This document shows, piece by piece, positions 35,090 to 44,007 of a stretch of DNA of 64,000 nucleotides. The translations under genes were made by a program, and so were the position numbers. The DNA is from Bacillota bacterium. Lineage in GTDB: Bacteria > Bacillota > Clostridia > Acetivibrionales > DTU013. The stretch is taken from contig JAFABI010000011.1 of NCBI GenBank assembly GCA_023426125.1, positions 103,249-167,248 of the forward strand, given 5' to 3'. Every line of letters begins with the position of its first letter. The stretch's first letter is position 1. The notes beneath the pieces are model-generated. The model was not told the origin of the DNA and made no database searches. It worked only from the letters and a program-made list of their open reading frames with translations.

Positions 35090-36157
35090 ATGCCATTTAG
35101 CCATGTCGGTAAAAACACTCTGGTCATCGACAGGACGCTGCCGGAGATTTATCAGGCTTCAAGCAGGATGAGCAGGCTGGATATTCTTGAGTTTTGCTGG
35201 ATCCTTAAAAGCATGGGGGTTGATAGGATTGAAATCGATGCCGGGCTGGCGCGGAAAATCGGTAAACTGCCCGACGGACTGGACTATATTTTCAGGATAC
35301 GTTCCCGGGAGGATATCGGCATATGCATTTCCAGTGGTATGAAACGCTGCGTTTTGCGGAAGCCGCTGCTGATGCTGCCCGAAATAGCCGGCAGCATTTC
35401 GGCAAACAGCCTGGATGCCACCCTGGAAGTGAGTGCAAATACCCTGGAGGGTATTCATAAGCTTACAAGATTGAAAAGCCTGAGAGATCTTAAAAATATA
35501 AGCTGCCTCAGGGTTGTCGGGTTGGGGAATATTACATCGGCAGCATGGGTGAATGCCGTTGAACAGCTAAAAAGCCTCCTGGACGTAAAGCTGGATATAT
35601 GTCCCGGAAACAGGTTTTCCCTGGGGACTGCTGCCGCGCTGGAAGCCGTGGAATATGGAACGGACTTTGTGACGGCTTCCTTTGCCGGGTACGGGCGGGA
35701 ATACAGCTATGCACCACTGGAGGAGCTTTTGGTTTCAATGAAAGTACTGCTGCAACGAAACATGAAGGCGGATTTAAGCTCTCTGCCCGAACTGGCCAGG
35801 CGATTTGAAAAATATACGCGCAGCGATATTCCGGCAGGAAAAGCCATTATCGGTAAAGACATTTTCAAGTATGAATCAGGCATCCATGCCGGCGGGATCG
35901 AGAAGGACCCCAATACCTATGAGCCTTACGACCCTTCGGTGGTAGGGCAGAAACGCGCCATGGCCATAGGGAAGCATTCGGGGAGGAAGTCTGTCAGAAA
36001 AAAGTTGATAGAATTGGGCCTTGAGGCAGGCAACTGTGATCTGGACGATCTGCTGGAAGGGATACGGGAAAAAAGCATCCAGACAGGCAGAAACCTTTGT
36101 GATAAGGAAATAATAAACCTGTTTTACGATTTAACGGGGTATACGTTGATTGGATAG
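35090..36157 (+). CDS. nifV: Homocitrate synthase, omega subunit
   Basis: 355 residues. The C-terminal part has the homocitrate/isopropylmalate synthase features FKYESGIHAGGIEKDP and GKHSGRKSVRKKL (subdomain and communication region). The N-terminal barrel portion is degenerate: the DTTLRDGEQ active-site motif is missing (it reads IDRTLPEIYQ). It therefore needs the partner subunit encoded 11 bases downstream. Split NifV-omega/alpha is known from Clostridium pasteurianum. Together they condense acetyl-CoA and 2-oxoglutarate to homocitrate for FeMo-co. GGGGGGAG precedes the ATG. Confidence 0.93.
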   Translation: MPFSHVGKNTLVIDRTLPEIYQASSRMSRLDILEFCWILKSMGVDRIEIDAGLARKIGKLPDGLDYIFRIRSREDIGICISSGMKRCVLRKPLLMLPEIAGSISANSLDATLEVSANTLEGIHKLTRLKSLRDLKNISCLRVVGLGNITSAAWVNAVEQLKSLLDVKLDICPGNRFSLGTAAALEAVEYGTDFVTASFAGYGREYSYAPLEELLVSMKVLLQRNMKADLSSLPELARRFEKYTRSDIPAGKAIIGKDIFKYESGIHAGGIEKDPNTYEPYDPSVVGQKRAMAIGKHSGRKSVRKKLIELGLEAGNCDLDDLLEGIREKSIQTGRNLCDKEIINLFYDLTGYTLIG

Positions 36158-36168
36158 AGGCGGAACAT

Positions 36169-36966
36169 ATGGATATTTGTGTTGTAGATACGACACTCAG
36201 GGATGGAGAACAAAAAGCGGGAATTGCGCTGAAAACCGGCGATAAAGTGCAGATTGCCGGGATACTGGACCATTTGGGCATATTTCAGATTGAAGCGGGT
36301 ACCCCTGCCATGGGCGGAGAAGAAAAGCGAAGTGTTTCCAGAATTGCCGGGCTTGGCTTGAAATGCAAGGTGTCCGCCTGGAACAGGCTGAATCTGTCCG
36401 ATATCCTTCACTCCATGGAGTGCGAAGTCGACATTGTCCATATTTCGGTTCCGGTCTCCGACATACAGATTGAAACCAAGCTGGGGAAGAGCAGGGAATG
36501 GGTGATGAACAGCCTCAGGAAGTGCGTTTCCTTTTGCATGGAAAAAAACTTTGCCGTTACCATCGGACTGGAAGACGCATCCAGGGCAGATTCCGCTTTT
36601 ATGCTGCAGATCATTGCCTCTGCATTGATGGAAGGCGCACAAAGGGTCAGATATGCCGATACTGTCGGAATATCGACAAGAAACCGGATATTTGAAGAAA
36701 TCCGTTCCATAAGGGCGGCAGTGGATATGGACATTGAAATGCATGCCCATAACGACCTGGGAATGGCTGTGGCAAATACGCTTTCCGCAGTAAAAGCAGG
36801 CGCGGCCTTTGTTGACTGTACCATCGGCGGCATAGGAGAAAGGGCGGGCAATTGCGATATGCTGAAATTTATCCAGGCTGCAAAGGCCTGCCTGGGAATA
36901 TGCAACCATTATGATATGAAAAAGGTAAAGGATGCACAAAAGGAAATCATGGGCATTATTTTTTAA
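36169..36966 (+). CDS. nifV: Homocitrate synthase, alpha (catalytic) subunit
   Basis: 265 residues, only the TIM-barrel half of NifV. Catalytic and metal-site motifs are intact: VVDTTLRDGEQKAG at the start and MHAHNDLGMAVAN with GGIGERAGNCD near the end. The C-terminal regulatory part is missing because the omega subunit supplies it. GAGGCGGAAC precedes the ATG. Last gene of the nif operon: its stop lies only a few bases from the 3' end of a convergent gene, with no obvious terminator. Confidence 0.95.
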   Translation: MDICVVDTTLRDGEQKAGIALKTGDKVQIAGILDHLGIFQIEAGTPAMGGEEKRSVSRIAGLGLKCKVSAWNRLNLSDILHSMECEVDIVHISVPVSDIQIETKLGKSREWVMNSLRKCVSFCMEKNFAVTIGLEDASRADSAFMLQIIASALMEGAQRVRYADTVGISTRNRIFEEIRSIRAAVDMDIEMHAHNDLGMAVANTLSAVKAGAAFVDCTIGGIGERAGNCDMLKFIQAAKACLGICNHYDMKKVKDAQKEIMGIIF

Positions 36967-36970
36967 GGTT

Positions 36971-37996
36971 CTATCTATCCCTTACCACCGGCTTGAATCC
37001 GGGAGCCGTATAGCGGCGGTAGTTTTTTGTGAAGGAAGCTTCAAAGAGCTTCCGGACAACCGGTATCTTCTCCAGTAAAAAAATAAGCCGGTCGACAATA
37101 TAACATAGCGGCAAATAGACGGCCAGAACGAGCGCGATTGTGTAAAGGGTATTTATGACGCCGATACGGGTAATATGCAGCATACTATCCGGTAGCGCCA
37201 GTACTCCCACGATTGAAGCGGGAATGGTTAAAAGCATCAGAACAAGCCGCGCAACGGAAGTCTGGATGGATTTCCGGGGACAAATATTTATACAGCGGTT
37301 GCATTGCTGGCACTGCCAGTTCCACCGGGGTTTGCCCTTTGACATTTGGATAGCCCGGGAAGGACATGTTTTCTCGCACAGCCGGCAGGAATTGCATTTT
37401 TCATCGGCAATCATCATTTTGCCCAGAGTACGGCTGCCCAGCAACCGGAACATCCAGCCTACAATGCGCGACCAGACCAGGTGGAAGGTGCTGCATTTAT
37501 TAATGCCGGGCTGGCCTGAGGCGATCTTTCCGGCCATTTCAGCGACGAGGGCATCTTTTTCTGCAAATACCTTTGCGCTCACTTCCTTGGTGGAGGGATT
37601 GAACAGGAGCGTCCAGTTTTCCGGATAGGATATAAAGTCGATGAAGAAAACCTTATAGCCCTTTTTTTTCAGCATAGCTTCCGCCTGATATACCGACGCG
37701 CCTGCAAAGCCGGAATCTTTTCCCGCTGTCCCGCCAACTGCGAGGATGGCGGCAGGAGTATCCTTTGCCGGATGCAGGCTTTTCATGTAACGAAGCATGC
37801 TTTTTGGTACGGCAAAGCCGTAAACAGGAAACGTAAAAACCTCCAGTCCGGCGCCGGCTGCCGTCGCTCCTTCACGGAAGTCCGAGTTAATCAGGCTGCA
37901 GCGGTAACCGGACGATTCAAGACCCTTCTTGATCAACTCCGCAGCGTGCCGGGTATTACCGGTACCCGAGAAAAAATGGATAACTGCTGTTTTCAT
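36971..37996 (-). CDS. EFR1-type flavodoxin-ferredoxin fusion protein
   Basis: 341 residues from ATG 37996 (GAGGTGG upstream). The N-terminal flavodoxin-like domain binds FMN (FFSGTGNTRHAAE). Two [4Fe-4S] motifs follow: CNSCRLCEKTC and CQQCNRCINIC. After them come one or two hydrophobic segments (about 250-310) that would anchor it in the membrane. The family (EFR1) probably shuttles electrons between flavin and iron-sulphur centres. It is convergent with the nif operon, so a role in nitrogenase electron supply is possible but only by position. Confidence 0.85.
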   Translation of the reverse strand: MKTAVIHFFSGTGNTRHAAELIKKGLESSGYRCSLINSDFREGATAAGAGLEVFTFPVYGFAVPKSMLRYMKSLHPAKDTPAAILAVGGTAGKDSGFAGASVYQAEAMLKKKGYKVFFIDFISYPENWTLLFNPSTKEVSAKVFAEKDALVAEMAGKIASGQPGINKCSTFHLVWSRIVGWMFRLLGSRTLGKMMIADEKCNSCRLCEKTCPSRAIQMSKGKPRWNWQCQQCNRCINICPRKSIQTSVARLVLMLLTIPASIVGVLALPDSMLHITRIGVINTLYTIALVLAVYLPLCYIVDRLIFLLEKIPVVRKLFEASFTKNYRRYTAPGFKPVVRDR

Positions 37997-38204
37997 AATT
38001 TCCACCTCACTTCTGTGATGAAATTATACCACATATCGGAGGGCTTTAAAAGTACGTAAGTCGGACGAGACACTGTAAACAATTATGGCATATAAAATTT
38101 CTGCGAATAAAAAAAATTTTAAATCAAAGAAGGATTTTTATAAAAAATATAGAATATATAAATACAAGAATTCACGTGAACCCACATGGAGGATGGCAAA
38201 TGAT

Positions 38205-39206
38205 ATGAGTATTACAGTAAAAGATATAGCGAAAATGGCTGGAGTTTCGCATACAACGGTACTAAAAGCTCTAAATGACAAGCCCAGGATAAGCGAAGGG
38301 CTAAAAGAGAAGATAAAAAAACTGGCAGAGGAAAACAATTACGTTATAAATGCAAATGCGAGAAGCCTGGCATTGCGGCAGAATAAAGTTATTGGCCTTG
38401 TTATAACGGATATTTCGATACCTCTTTTCGCAGAAATGGCCAAAGCGATCGAAGAGGTTGCACGGGAATCCGGATATAATGTTATTGTAAGCTGCAGCGA
38501 AAATGATTCCAAAAAGGAAAACGAGGCGATAGTAAGCTTACTGGAACTAAGGGTGGCCGGGGTAATCATAACGCCAAGCTATAAAGGGACTGAATATGTA
38601 AGAAATCTAAACCAAGCCAAGGTTCCATCTATTGTTCTTGGCAAGCTGGAAGGGACTGATTGCGATTATATAACCTTTGATGACAGAGCTGCAACATACA
38701 AGGCTGCGAAATTTCTGACGGAAATAGGACATAGGAAGATTGCATGCCTGATTCATGGAAGCATGGATACAAATCCTTTTAAATACTGGGTGGAGGGCTA
38801 TAAGATGGCCTTAAAAGAAGAAGGGATGGAATTTAATCCGGAGTATATGATTGAATGTGGGACGACTCCGGATTCAGGCTATAGGAGTGCGCGTGAACTC
38901 ATCCTCCTGTCTGACAGGCCTACAGCGGTAATAGACTTTAGCGACACCAATGTCATAGGTGTGACCAGAGGCTTGAAAGACAATGGCATAAGGATACCGC
39001 AGGATATGTCATTGGTTGTTTTACAGGACGATGATACTTTTAAATATACGACTCCTTCCATATCTGCAGTCTCTTTCCCTGCCTATGATTTGGGGAAGCT
39101 TTCGGCGGAATACCTGCTGAAAAAAATTGTTCAGAAGAAAGGCGATAGCAAAAAGATTATGCTTCCGGTGGAACTTATCGTAAGGGAGTCAACATGCAAA
39201 TTGTGA
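38205..39206 (+). CDS. LacI-family transcriptional regulator
   Basis: 333 residues from ATG 38205 (GGAGG upstream). The N-terminal helix-turn-helix reads ITVKDIAKMAGVSHTTVLKAL, with the hinge RSLALRQNKVIGLV. The sugar-binding domain runs from about 60 to the end (GVIITPSY, PSIVLGK, AVIDFSDTNVIG). The stop overlaps the start of the glycosidase gene by 13 bases, so it regulates the operon it heads, with a rhamnosidase-like enzyme and ABC importer. The effector is probably a sugar released by that enzyme. The region is visibly more AT-rich than the nif genes. Confidence 0.92.
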   Translation: MSITVKDIAKMAGVSHTTVLKALNDKPRISEGLKEKIKKLAEENNYVINANARSLALRQNKVIGLVITDISIPLFAEMAKAIEEVARESGYNVIVSCSENDSKKENEAIVSLLELRVAGVIITPSYKGTEYVRNLNQAKVPSIVLGKLEGTDCDYITFDDRAATYKAAKFLTEIGHRKIACLIHGSMDTNPFKYWVEGYKMALKEEGMEFNPEYMIECGTTPDSGYRSARELILLSDRPTAVIDFSDTNVIGVTRGLKDNGIRIPQDMSLVVLQDDDTFKYTTPSISAVSFPAYDLGKLSAEYLLKKIVQKKGDSKKIMLPVELIVRESTCKL

Positions 39207-41770
39207 AAGCACTGCAAAGGGAGGGCCTACTGGTGGTTGACATAAAAAAAGATTGGGATGCAAAATGGATATGGGATGCTTTTCATCAGTATACTGCAAA
39301 TTGCTATGCCTGTTTTAGAAAAACGGTTACATTGGAAAATGCAGATGATATTGATGAGGTCAAGGTCTATTGCACCGGTTCCACAGAATACAAGCTTCAT
39401 ATTAATGGACGATATATTGGGAGAGGCAGTATTCCGAGCCAGGTAGAATACCAGTATTATGAAGAATATTCCTTTAACCGTTATGAGGCAGGCAAGCTTT
39501 TTGGAAACAAAAATATTATTGCTGCCGTATGCTACAACTATGGAGTAGGACTTCATTTCAGGCCGACAGCCAGAGCGGGGTTCCTGCTCCAGATGGAAAT
39601 AAAATATATGGATGGCAGTATGGATTGCATAGGTACCGATAATACATGGAAAATGATAATTCCCGGATGGTGGAAGCAGGATTCGCCACAAATGTTTTGG
39701 ACTGTGGGATTTCAGGAAATTGTTGATTTAACAAGGTATGACCCGGAGAGTATTTTTGGGGAGGCTCGCTTGAAACCAGGCAGGAGTATCGTCAATAATA
39801 TTGAACCATCGGCCTTTAACGGAGACTCCTGGGATTTTGCCGTGGAGTTGGGCACACCGCCTGTGAATCCGTGGATGAATCTGATACCAAGGGACATTCC
39901 GCAATTAATGGAAACTTGTGTTGTCCCGGATGAAATCGCAGACTATGGGGAATGTGAACCTATCGATAAAGATTGCAGCTTGTTTAATGTAGCAGACATC
40001 ATGAATATAGAGGAGCATACCCCTTTGAAAGGATGTGATGTTTCATTTCCGGGTCGCCGGGATAGTGGAAAAAGCACGGAAAACATTCCTATACGCGCTC
40101 TGAAAGGAAAAAGTACCGTTTATATCGTATTTGATTTTATGAAAGAGGTTGTGGGCTATCCTTTTCTCGAGTTTGAAGCGGAAGGCTGCGGCACGATGAA
40201 TATAGGATATAGTGAGTGCCTTGATTCAAGGGGAAGAGTTGATCCTACCAGGCAGGGTATCAGGCAGGCCGATACCTTGCTATTCAAAGCCGGCCGGTTT
40301 GAATGGGAAATGTTCAACAGAAGGGCCTTCCGCTATATGCAGGTCACAATAAGAGGAATTGATAAACCCTTTGTATTGAGAAAAGCATATATAAAACGGG
40401 TCAGTTATCCTTTTGAAAAAAGCGGTTATTTCCGTTCCAGCAGCGAGGTTATGAATAAAATATATGAAACCAGCAAATATACACTGGATGCCTGTATGAA
40501 AGAAAATTATGAAGATTGTCCGCTCAGAGAGCATGCTCAATATATGGGGGATATGAGAGTTGAAGCTCTGATGAACTATTATGCATTTGGGGATACCAGG
40601 CTAATAGCAAAAGGCTTGAGGCAATTCGCAAGAGAGCAGAGGGAGGATGGCTGGTTTAAAACACTTTGTCCCGGAAGTACGCTTCATAATATTGTTGATT
40701 ATTTGCCGCTGTGGGTTACAGCACTCCGTGAGTATTATCTTTTTACAGGAGATATGGAATTGCTAAAAGAACTGTATCCCAATATGCAGAGGTTGATGCG
40801 TTGGCTGAAATCACAATCGAATGAAAAGGGACTTCTGGCAAAGATGCCTGACTGGTGGATATTTATTGACTGGGCAGATATAAAAAAGGAGGGTATTGTA
40901 ACCGGGCTGCAATGCCTCTATTATAAAGCGTTGATTGACGCCTCGTGGATAGCGAAAAACTGTGGAGACGAAACCGGCAGAAAGCTTTATCTGGTTGAGG
41001 CACTAAAGGTAAGAGAAGCAACCAACAATCTCCTGTGGGATGAGCGGAAGGGAGCGTATACGGATTGTTCACAGGATAACAGCGGCTTCAGTATTCAAAC
41101 GAATTGCCTTGCGGTAATATGTAATATTGCAGATGAAAACAAAAAAAGACGGATCAATTATTTCATTGCAAACGGAAATAGCAAACAGATCATAACAGGA
41201 TATTTCAAAACTTATGAATTGGAAGCATTATTTTATTTGAAAAACAGAATGGGTTTTTTTAAGGGCTTTTTATATTGGGAGGAAATGTTAAAGAAAGGAG
41301 CCGGTACATGGTGGGAAATATTCGACGCTGAGGCGGGAGATGCGATTCCGGCAAACAGCCTTTGTCATGGATGGTCTTCCGGTCCATTGTTTCATTTGCC
41401 GTCCAAGCTCCTGGGGGTATTGCCGCTAAAGCCTGGATTCCGGGAGGTTTTGGTCAAGCCTGATTTGTTTGGATTGGAATGGGTTGAAGGGAGTATACCG
41501 TCAGTAAGAGGCGATATCTTTGTAAGTATGAAAAAGGATGGCAAATTGATGGAATTGGTATGTGCAGTACCTGACGAGGTGCAGGCGAATGTAGTTATAC
41601 CAACAGGAACCGCCGATGTAAGTGCGCACTGTATTGTTGACGGTTCCTGCCAGTTGCTGCGGCCCACAGGTGAAAAGCATTTGCATTATAAAATAATGAA
41701 ACAAGGGAGGTACGAGTTCAGGGTTGAATTGCATTCAGACGGCTGCATTGAATACAATTCCGGATGCTGA
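39194..41770 (+). CDS. GH78 alpha-L-rhamnosidase-like glycosidase
   Basis: 858 residues without a signal peptide, so it acts on imported oligosaccharides. N-terminal beta-sandwich domains (to about 400) precede an (alpha/alpha)6 barrel. The signature DCPLREHAQYMGD at 441-453 has acidic residues spaced 5 and 12 apart (Asp441, Glu446, Asp453), as in characterised GH78 rhamnosidases. The Glu in TWWEIF near residue 716 matches the second catalytic region. A C-terminal beta domain finishes the protein. It cleaves terminal alpha-L-rhamnose or a related sugar from plant pectin or glycosides (family-based). It is translationally coupled to the LacI gene by overlap. Confidence 0.88.
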   Translation: MQIVKALQREGLLVVDIKKDWDAKWIWDAFHQYTANCYACFRKTVTLENADDIDEVKVYCTGSTEYKLHINGRYIGRGSIPSQVEYQYYEEYSFNRYEAGKLFGNKNIIAAVCYNYGVGLHFRPTARAGFLLQMEIKYMDGSMDCIGTDNTWKMIIPGWWKQDSPQMFWTVGFQEIVDLTRYDPESIFGEARLKPGRSIVNNIEPSAFNGDSWDFAVELGTPPVNPWMNLIPRDIPQLMETCVVPDEIADYGECEPIDKDCSLFNVADIMNIEEHTPLKGCDVSFPGRRDSGKSTENIPIRALKGKSTVYIVFDFMKEVVGYPFLEFEAEGCGTMNIGYSECLDSRGRVDPTRQGIRQADTLLFKAGRFEWEMFNRRAFRYMQVTIRGIDKPFVLRKAYIKRVSYPFEKSGYFRSSSEVMNKIYETSKYTLDACMKENYEDCPLREHAQYMGDMRVEALMNYYAFGDTRLIAKGLRQFAREQREDGWFKTLCPGSTLHNIVDYLPLWVTALREYYLFTGDMELLKELYPNMQRLMRWLKSQSNEKGLLAKMPDWWIFIDWADIKKEGIVTGLQCLYYKALIDASWIAKNCGDETGRKLYLVEALKVREATNNLLWDERKGAYTDCSQDNSGFSIQTNCLAVICNIADENKKRRINYFIANGNSKQIITGYFKTYELEALFYLKNRMGFFKGFLYWEEMLKKGAGTWWEIFDAEAGDAIPANSLCHGWSSGPLFHLPSKLLGVLPLKPGFREVLVKPDLFGLEWVEGSIPSVRGDIFVSMKKDGKLMELVCAVPDEVQANVVIPTGTADVSAHCIVDGSCQLLRPTGEKHLHYKIMKQGRYEFRVELHSDGCIEYNSGC

Positions 41771-41783
41771 CGGAATGTCGGCT

Positions 41784-41850
41784 TTTCAACAACGTCACAG
41801 TCTCCTTCCTCTTAGGAGGGGGTATGGGGGCATGCCCCCATTGGAAATTG
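41784..41850. repeat. AACAACGTCA repeat half-copy and GC-rich hairpins
   Basis: TCAACAACGTCACAGTC and CTTAGG match the left part of the palindromic element at 56670. Two hairpins follow: CCTCttAGG and the perfect palindrome TGGGGGCATGCCCCCA. No gene. It lies between the glycosidase and the first permease of the same operon and may limit downstream expression. Confidence 0.5.
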
Positions 41851-41881
41851 AAGAGAAATTCATATGAGGAGGGGAACAAGG

Positions 41882-42811
41882 TTGAGTATATCAACAAGTA
41901 TCGGCAGAAACGATAACATCACTGACAGAGTCAAACAAAATTCGTTCTATAGAAGAAACCGTGACAATATTGAAGCCTGGAGCGTAATTGGTCCTGTTTT
42001 GCTCTACATGTTAATCTTTTCAATCGCACCGGTTATTTTTGTGTGTTACCTGAGTTTTACCGAATGGAACGGCTTTACCGGATTACCGGAATGGGTCGGA
42101 GTTAAAAATTATGTTAAGATGGCTACACCCACGTATCTGAACAATATATGGCAAACCTTCTATATTGGGATCATTATTGTTGCCCTGACGATTATTCTTC
42201 CGTTTTTTGGCGCATTGCTCTTGAATCTGCCGATAAAAGGCCGGGATTTTTACCGTACGATATGGTATATCCCTGTTCTGACATCATCTGCTGTCATATC
42301 GCAAATTGTGCTGAGAATAATTGACCCGATGACCGGTCCTCTTAACGCCGCACTCCAAGCAATAGGCTTTGAGCGCATTGAGTGGCAATTGAGCACATTC
42401 TGGATGGTGACCTTTATTATCGTTTTTCAGATATGGAAATCACTGGGAAGTGGTATTCTTCTTTATCTAGCAGGACTTCAATCAATTGACAACAGCATTT
42501 ACGAGGCTGCTATTGTTGATGGCGCAAGTGCGGTCAGGAGGCTTTTCCGTATCACCATTCCGCTAATGCGGCCTATATTTTCTTTTGTAATAGTTACAAG
42601 CCTTATCGCTATATTTCAATTATTTGATCCTATATATTTGATTTCCAAAGGAGAACCCAACGGTACAACATCCGTGCTTGTATACAGACTATATAAAGAT
42701 GCCTTTACAGATTTCCAACTGGGCATGGCAAGTACGATTTCTATTCTAATACTGTTTATATCACTAATCGGAACACTGGTAACCATGAAAATATCAAACG
42801 AAAAAGGATAG
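41882..42811 (+). CDS. Sugar ABC transporter permease (MalF/UgpA type)
   Basis: 309 residues from a TTG start at 41882, chosen because GGAGGGG lies 7 bases ahead; ATG 41864 overlaps that ribosome site. Six membrane helices are expected. The EAA loop that docks the ATPase is YEAAIVDGASAVRRLFRITIP. It forms a heterodimeric channel with the next gene. No ATPase gene is nearby; a shared MsmX-type ATPase elsewhere is likely. Confidence 0.93.
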   Translation: MSISTSIGRNDNITDRVKQNSFYRRNRDNIEAWSVIGPVLLYMLIFSIAPVIFVCYLSFTEWNGFTGLPEWVGVKNYVKMATPTYLNNIWQTFYIGIIIVALTIILPFFGALLLNLPIKGRDFYRTIWYIPVLTSSAVISQIVLRIIDPMTGPLNAALQAIGFERIEWQLSTFWMVTFIIVFQIWKSLGSGILLYLAGLQSIDNSIYEAAIVDGASAVRRLFRITIPLMRPIFSFVIVTSLIAIFQLFDPIYLISKGEPNGTTSVLVYRLYKDAFTDFQLGMASTISILILFISLIGTLVTMKISNEKG

Positions 42812-42825
42812 AACGGAGGTGCGTG

Positions 42826-43728
42826 ATGCAAAAAAATAATTTACACAAATTCTTACTATATTCTTTGCTGACGGTAATCGGGTTCATATTGCTCTATCCG
42901 TTAATTTATGCAATACTTGTGTCTCTGATGGGTATTGGTGAATATAGCAAGTCTACCAGCCTTTTTCCAATTTCGGCCAACCCCAGTCTTATGAAATACA
43001 TAACGATACTATCCTTCGGTGATGTTGCATACTGGTTCAGAAATACAGTATTCAGGGTATTGTGGTATTTGGCTTTTATATTGGGCACCTCGATAGTGCT
43101 GGGATACTTTTATGCAAAAAGGAATTTTGCCGGCAAGAAATTTACATTTTACCTGTTGCTCTCGACGATGATGATACCCAATGTTGCAACGATTGTCCCA
43201 TTGTTTATAATTTTTGCCAGATGGCCCTTTGCAGGAGGCAATGACGTATTTTTGGGCGGGCATGGAATTTTGAACACATGGGGGGCTGTTCTTCTTCCGG
43301 GTCTGTTTAATGTATATTCCATGTTTCTTACAAAACAGTTTTACGAAACGCTGCCCGGTGAATATGAAGAATCCGCAAAGATTGACGGCGCAGGTACTTT
43401 CAGGCTGATATTCCAGATATATACTCCTATGCTCAAGCCGGTTCTGGCGTTTATCTTTATAACAATATCGGTTCAATTGTGGAACGACTACCAGATAAGC
43501 CTTTTCTTTACAAATGACGGCGGAGGAAAGAACCTGATGCAGCTGGCATACGGTATGACAAAGCTCACCAGGCTGCTTTCGGAAAGTAAGGTCGATAATA
43601 ACATTTTGATTGATTATCCCAGCGCTTTTGCAGGATATGTATTGGCGTTGCTGCCAACGATTGTCCTGTATGTTAAGTTTCAGAGATATGTGGTTCAGGG
43701 CTTTGTCGCATCGGGCATCAAAGGATAA
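42826..43728 (+). CDS. Sugar ABC transporter permease (MalG/UgpE type)
   Basis: 300 residues from ATG 42826 (GGAGG 6 bases upstream), 14 bases after the first permease. The EAA motif is EYEESAKIDGAGTFRLIFQIYTP, one helix pair before the C-terminus. Partner of the MalF-like permease; together they import the oligosaccharide bound by the lipoprotein encoded at 44008. Confidence 0.93.
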   Translation: MQKNNLHKFLLYSLLTVIGFILLYPLIYAILVSLMGIGEYSKSTSLFPISANPSLMKYITILSFGDVAYWFRNTVFRVLWYLAFILGTSIVLGYFYAKRNFAGKKFTFYLLLSTMMIPNVATIVPLFIIFARWPFAGGNDVFLGGHGILNTWGAVLLPGLFNVYSMFLTKQFYETLPGEYEESAKIDGAGTFRLIFQIYTPMLKPVLAFIFITISVQLWNDYQISLFFTNDGGGKNLMQLAYGMTKLTRLLSESKVDNNILIDYPSAFAGYVLALLPTIVLYVKFQRYVVQGFVASGIKG

Positions 43729-43821
43729 TATCCATGGAAGAGAGACGAGGTGATGCAAGGCATGTAAACAGATTTTCACAATTAAGAAAAGAGAAGGGGG
43801 AGTGAAAAAATCATAAAAAAA

Positions 43822-43849
43822 GTCATTTTAGCAAGCACACTAAAATGAC
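43822..43849 (+). terminator. Hairpin between permease and binding-protein genes
   Basis: GTCATTTTAG and CTAAAATGAC pair perfectly around 8 bases; a second stem, ACCACCC / GGGTGATT, follows at about 43864-43910. There is no T-tract, so this more likely protects or partitions the mRNA, as in operons where the binding protein is made in excess. Confidence 0.5.
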
Positions 43850-44007
43850 CGGATAAAGTAATACCACCCCGGATACTTATTGGGTTCGGATTATACCCAG
43901 GGTGATTATCAACAAAGCTATTATAACACAAAAGCTGCAATCAAGAAATGCTTATGAAATTTAGTGTATGAAATGTTGAAAGTAAAATCAATAACGGAGG
44001 GATAACG

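Noticed and set aside
38050..38204. Longer LacI start at 38085
   Set aside because: The extra 40 residues are Lys/Tyr-rich and unlike any LacI protein; ATG 38205 has GGAGG and begins at the usual helix-turn-helix.
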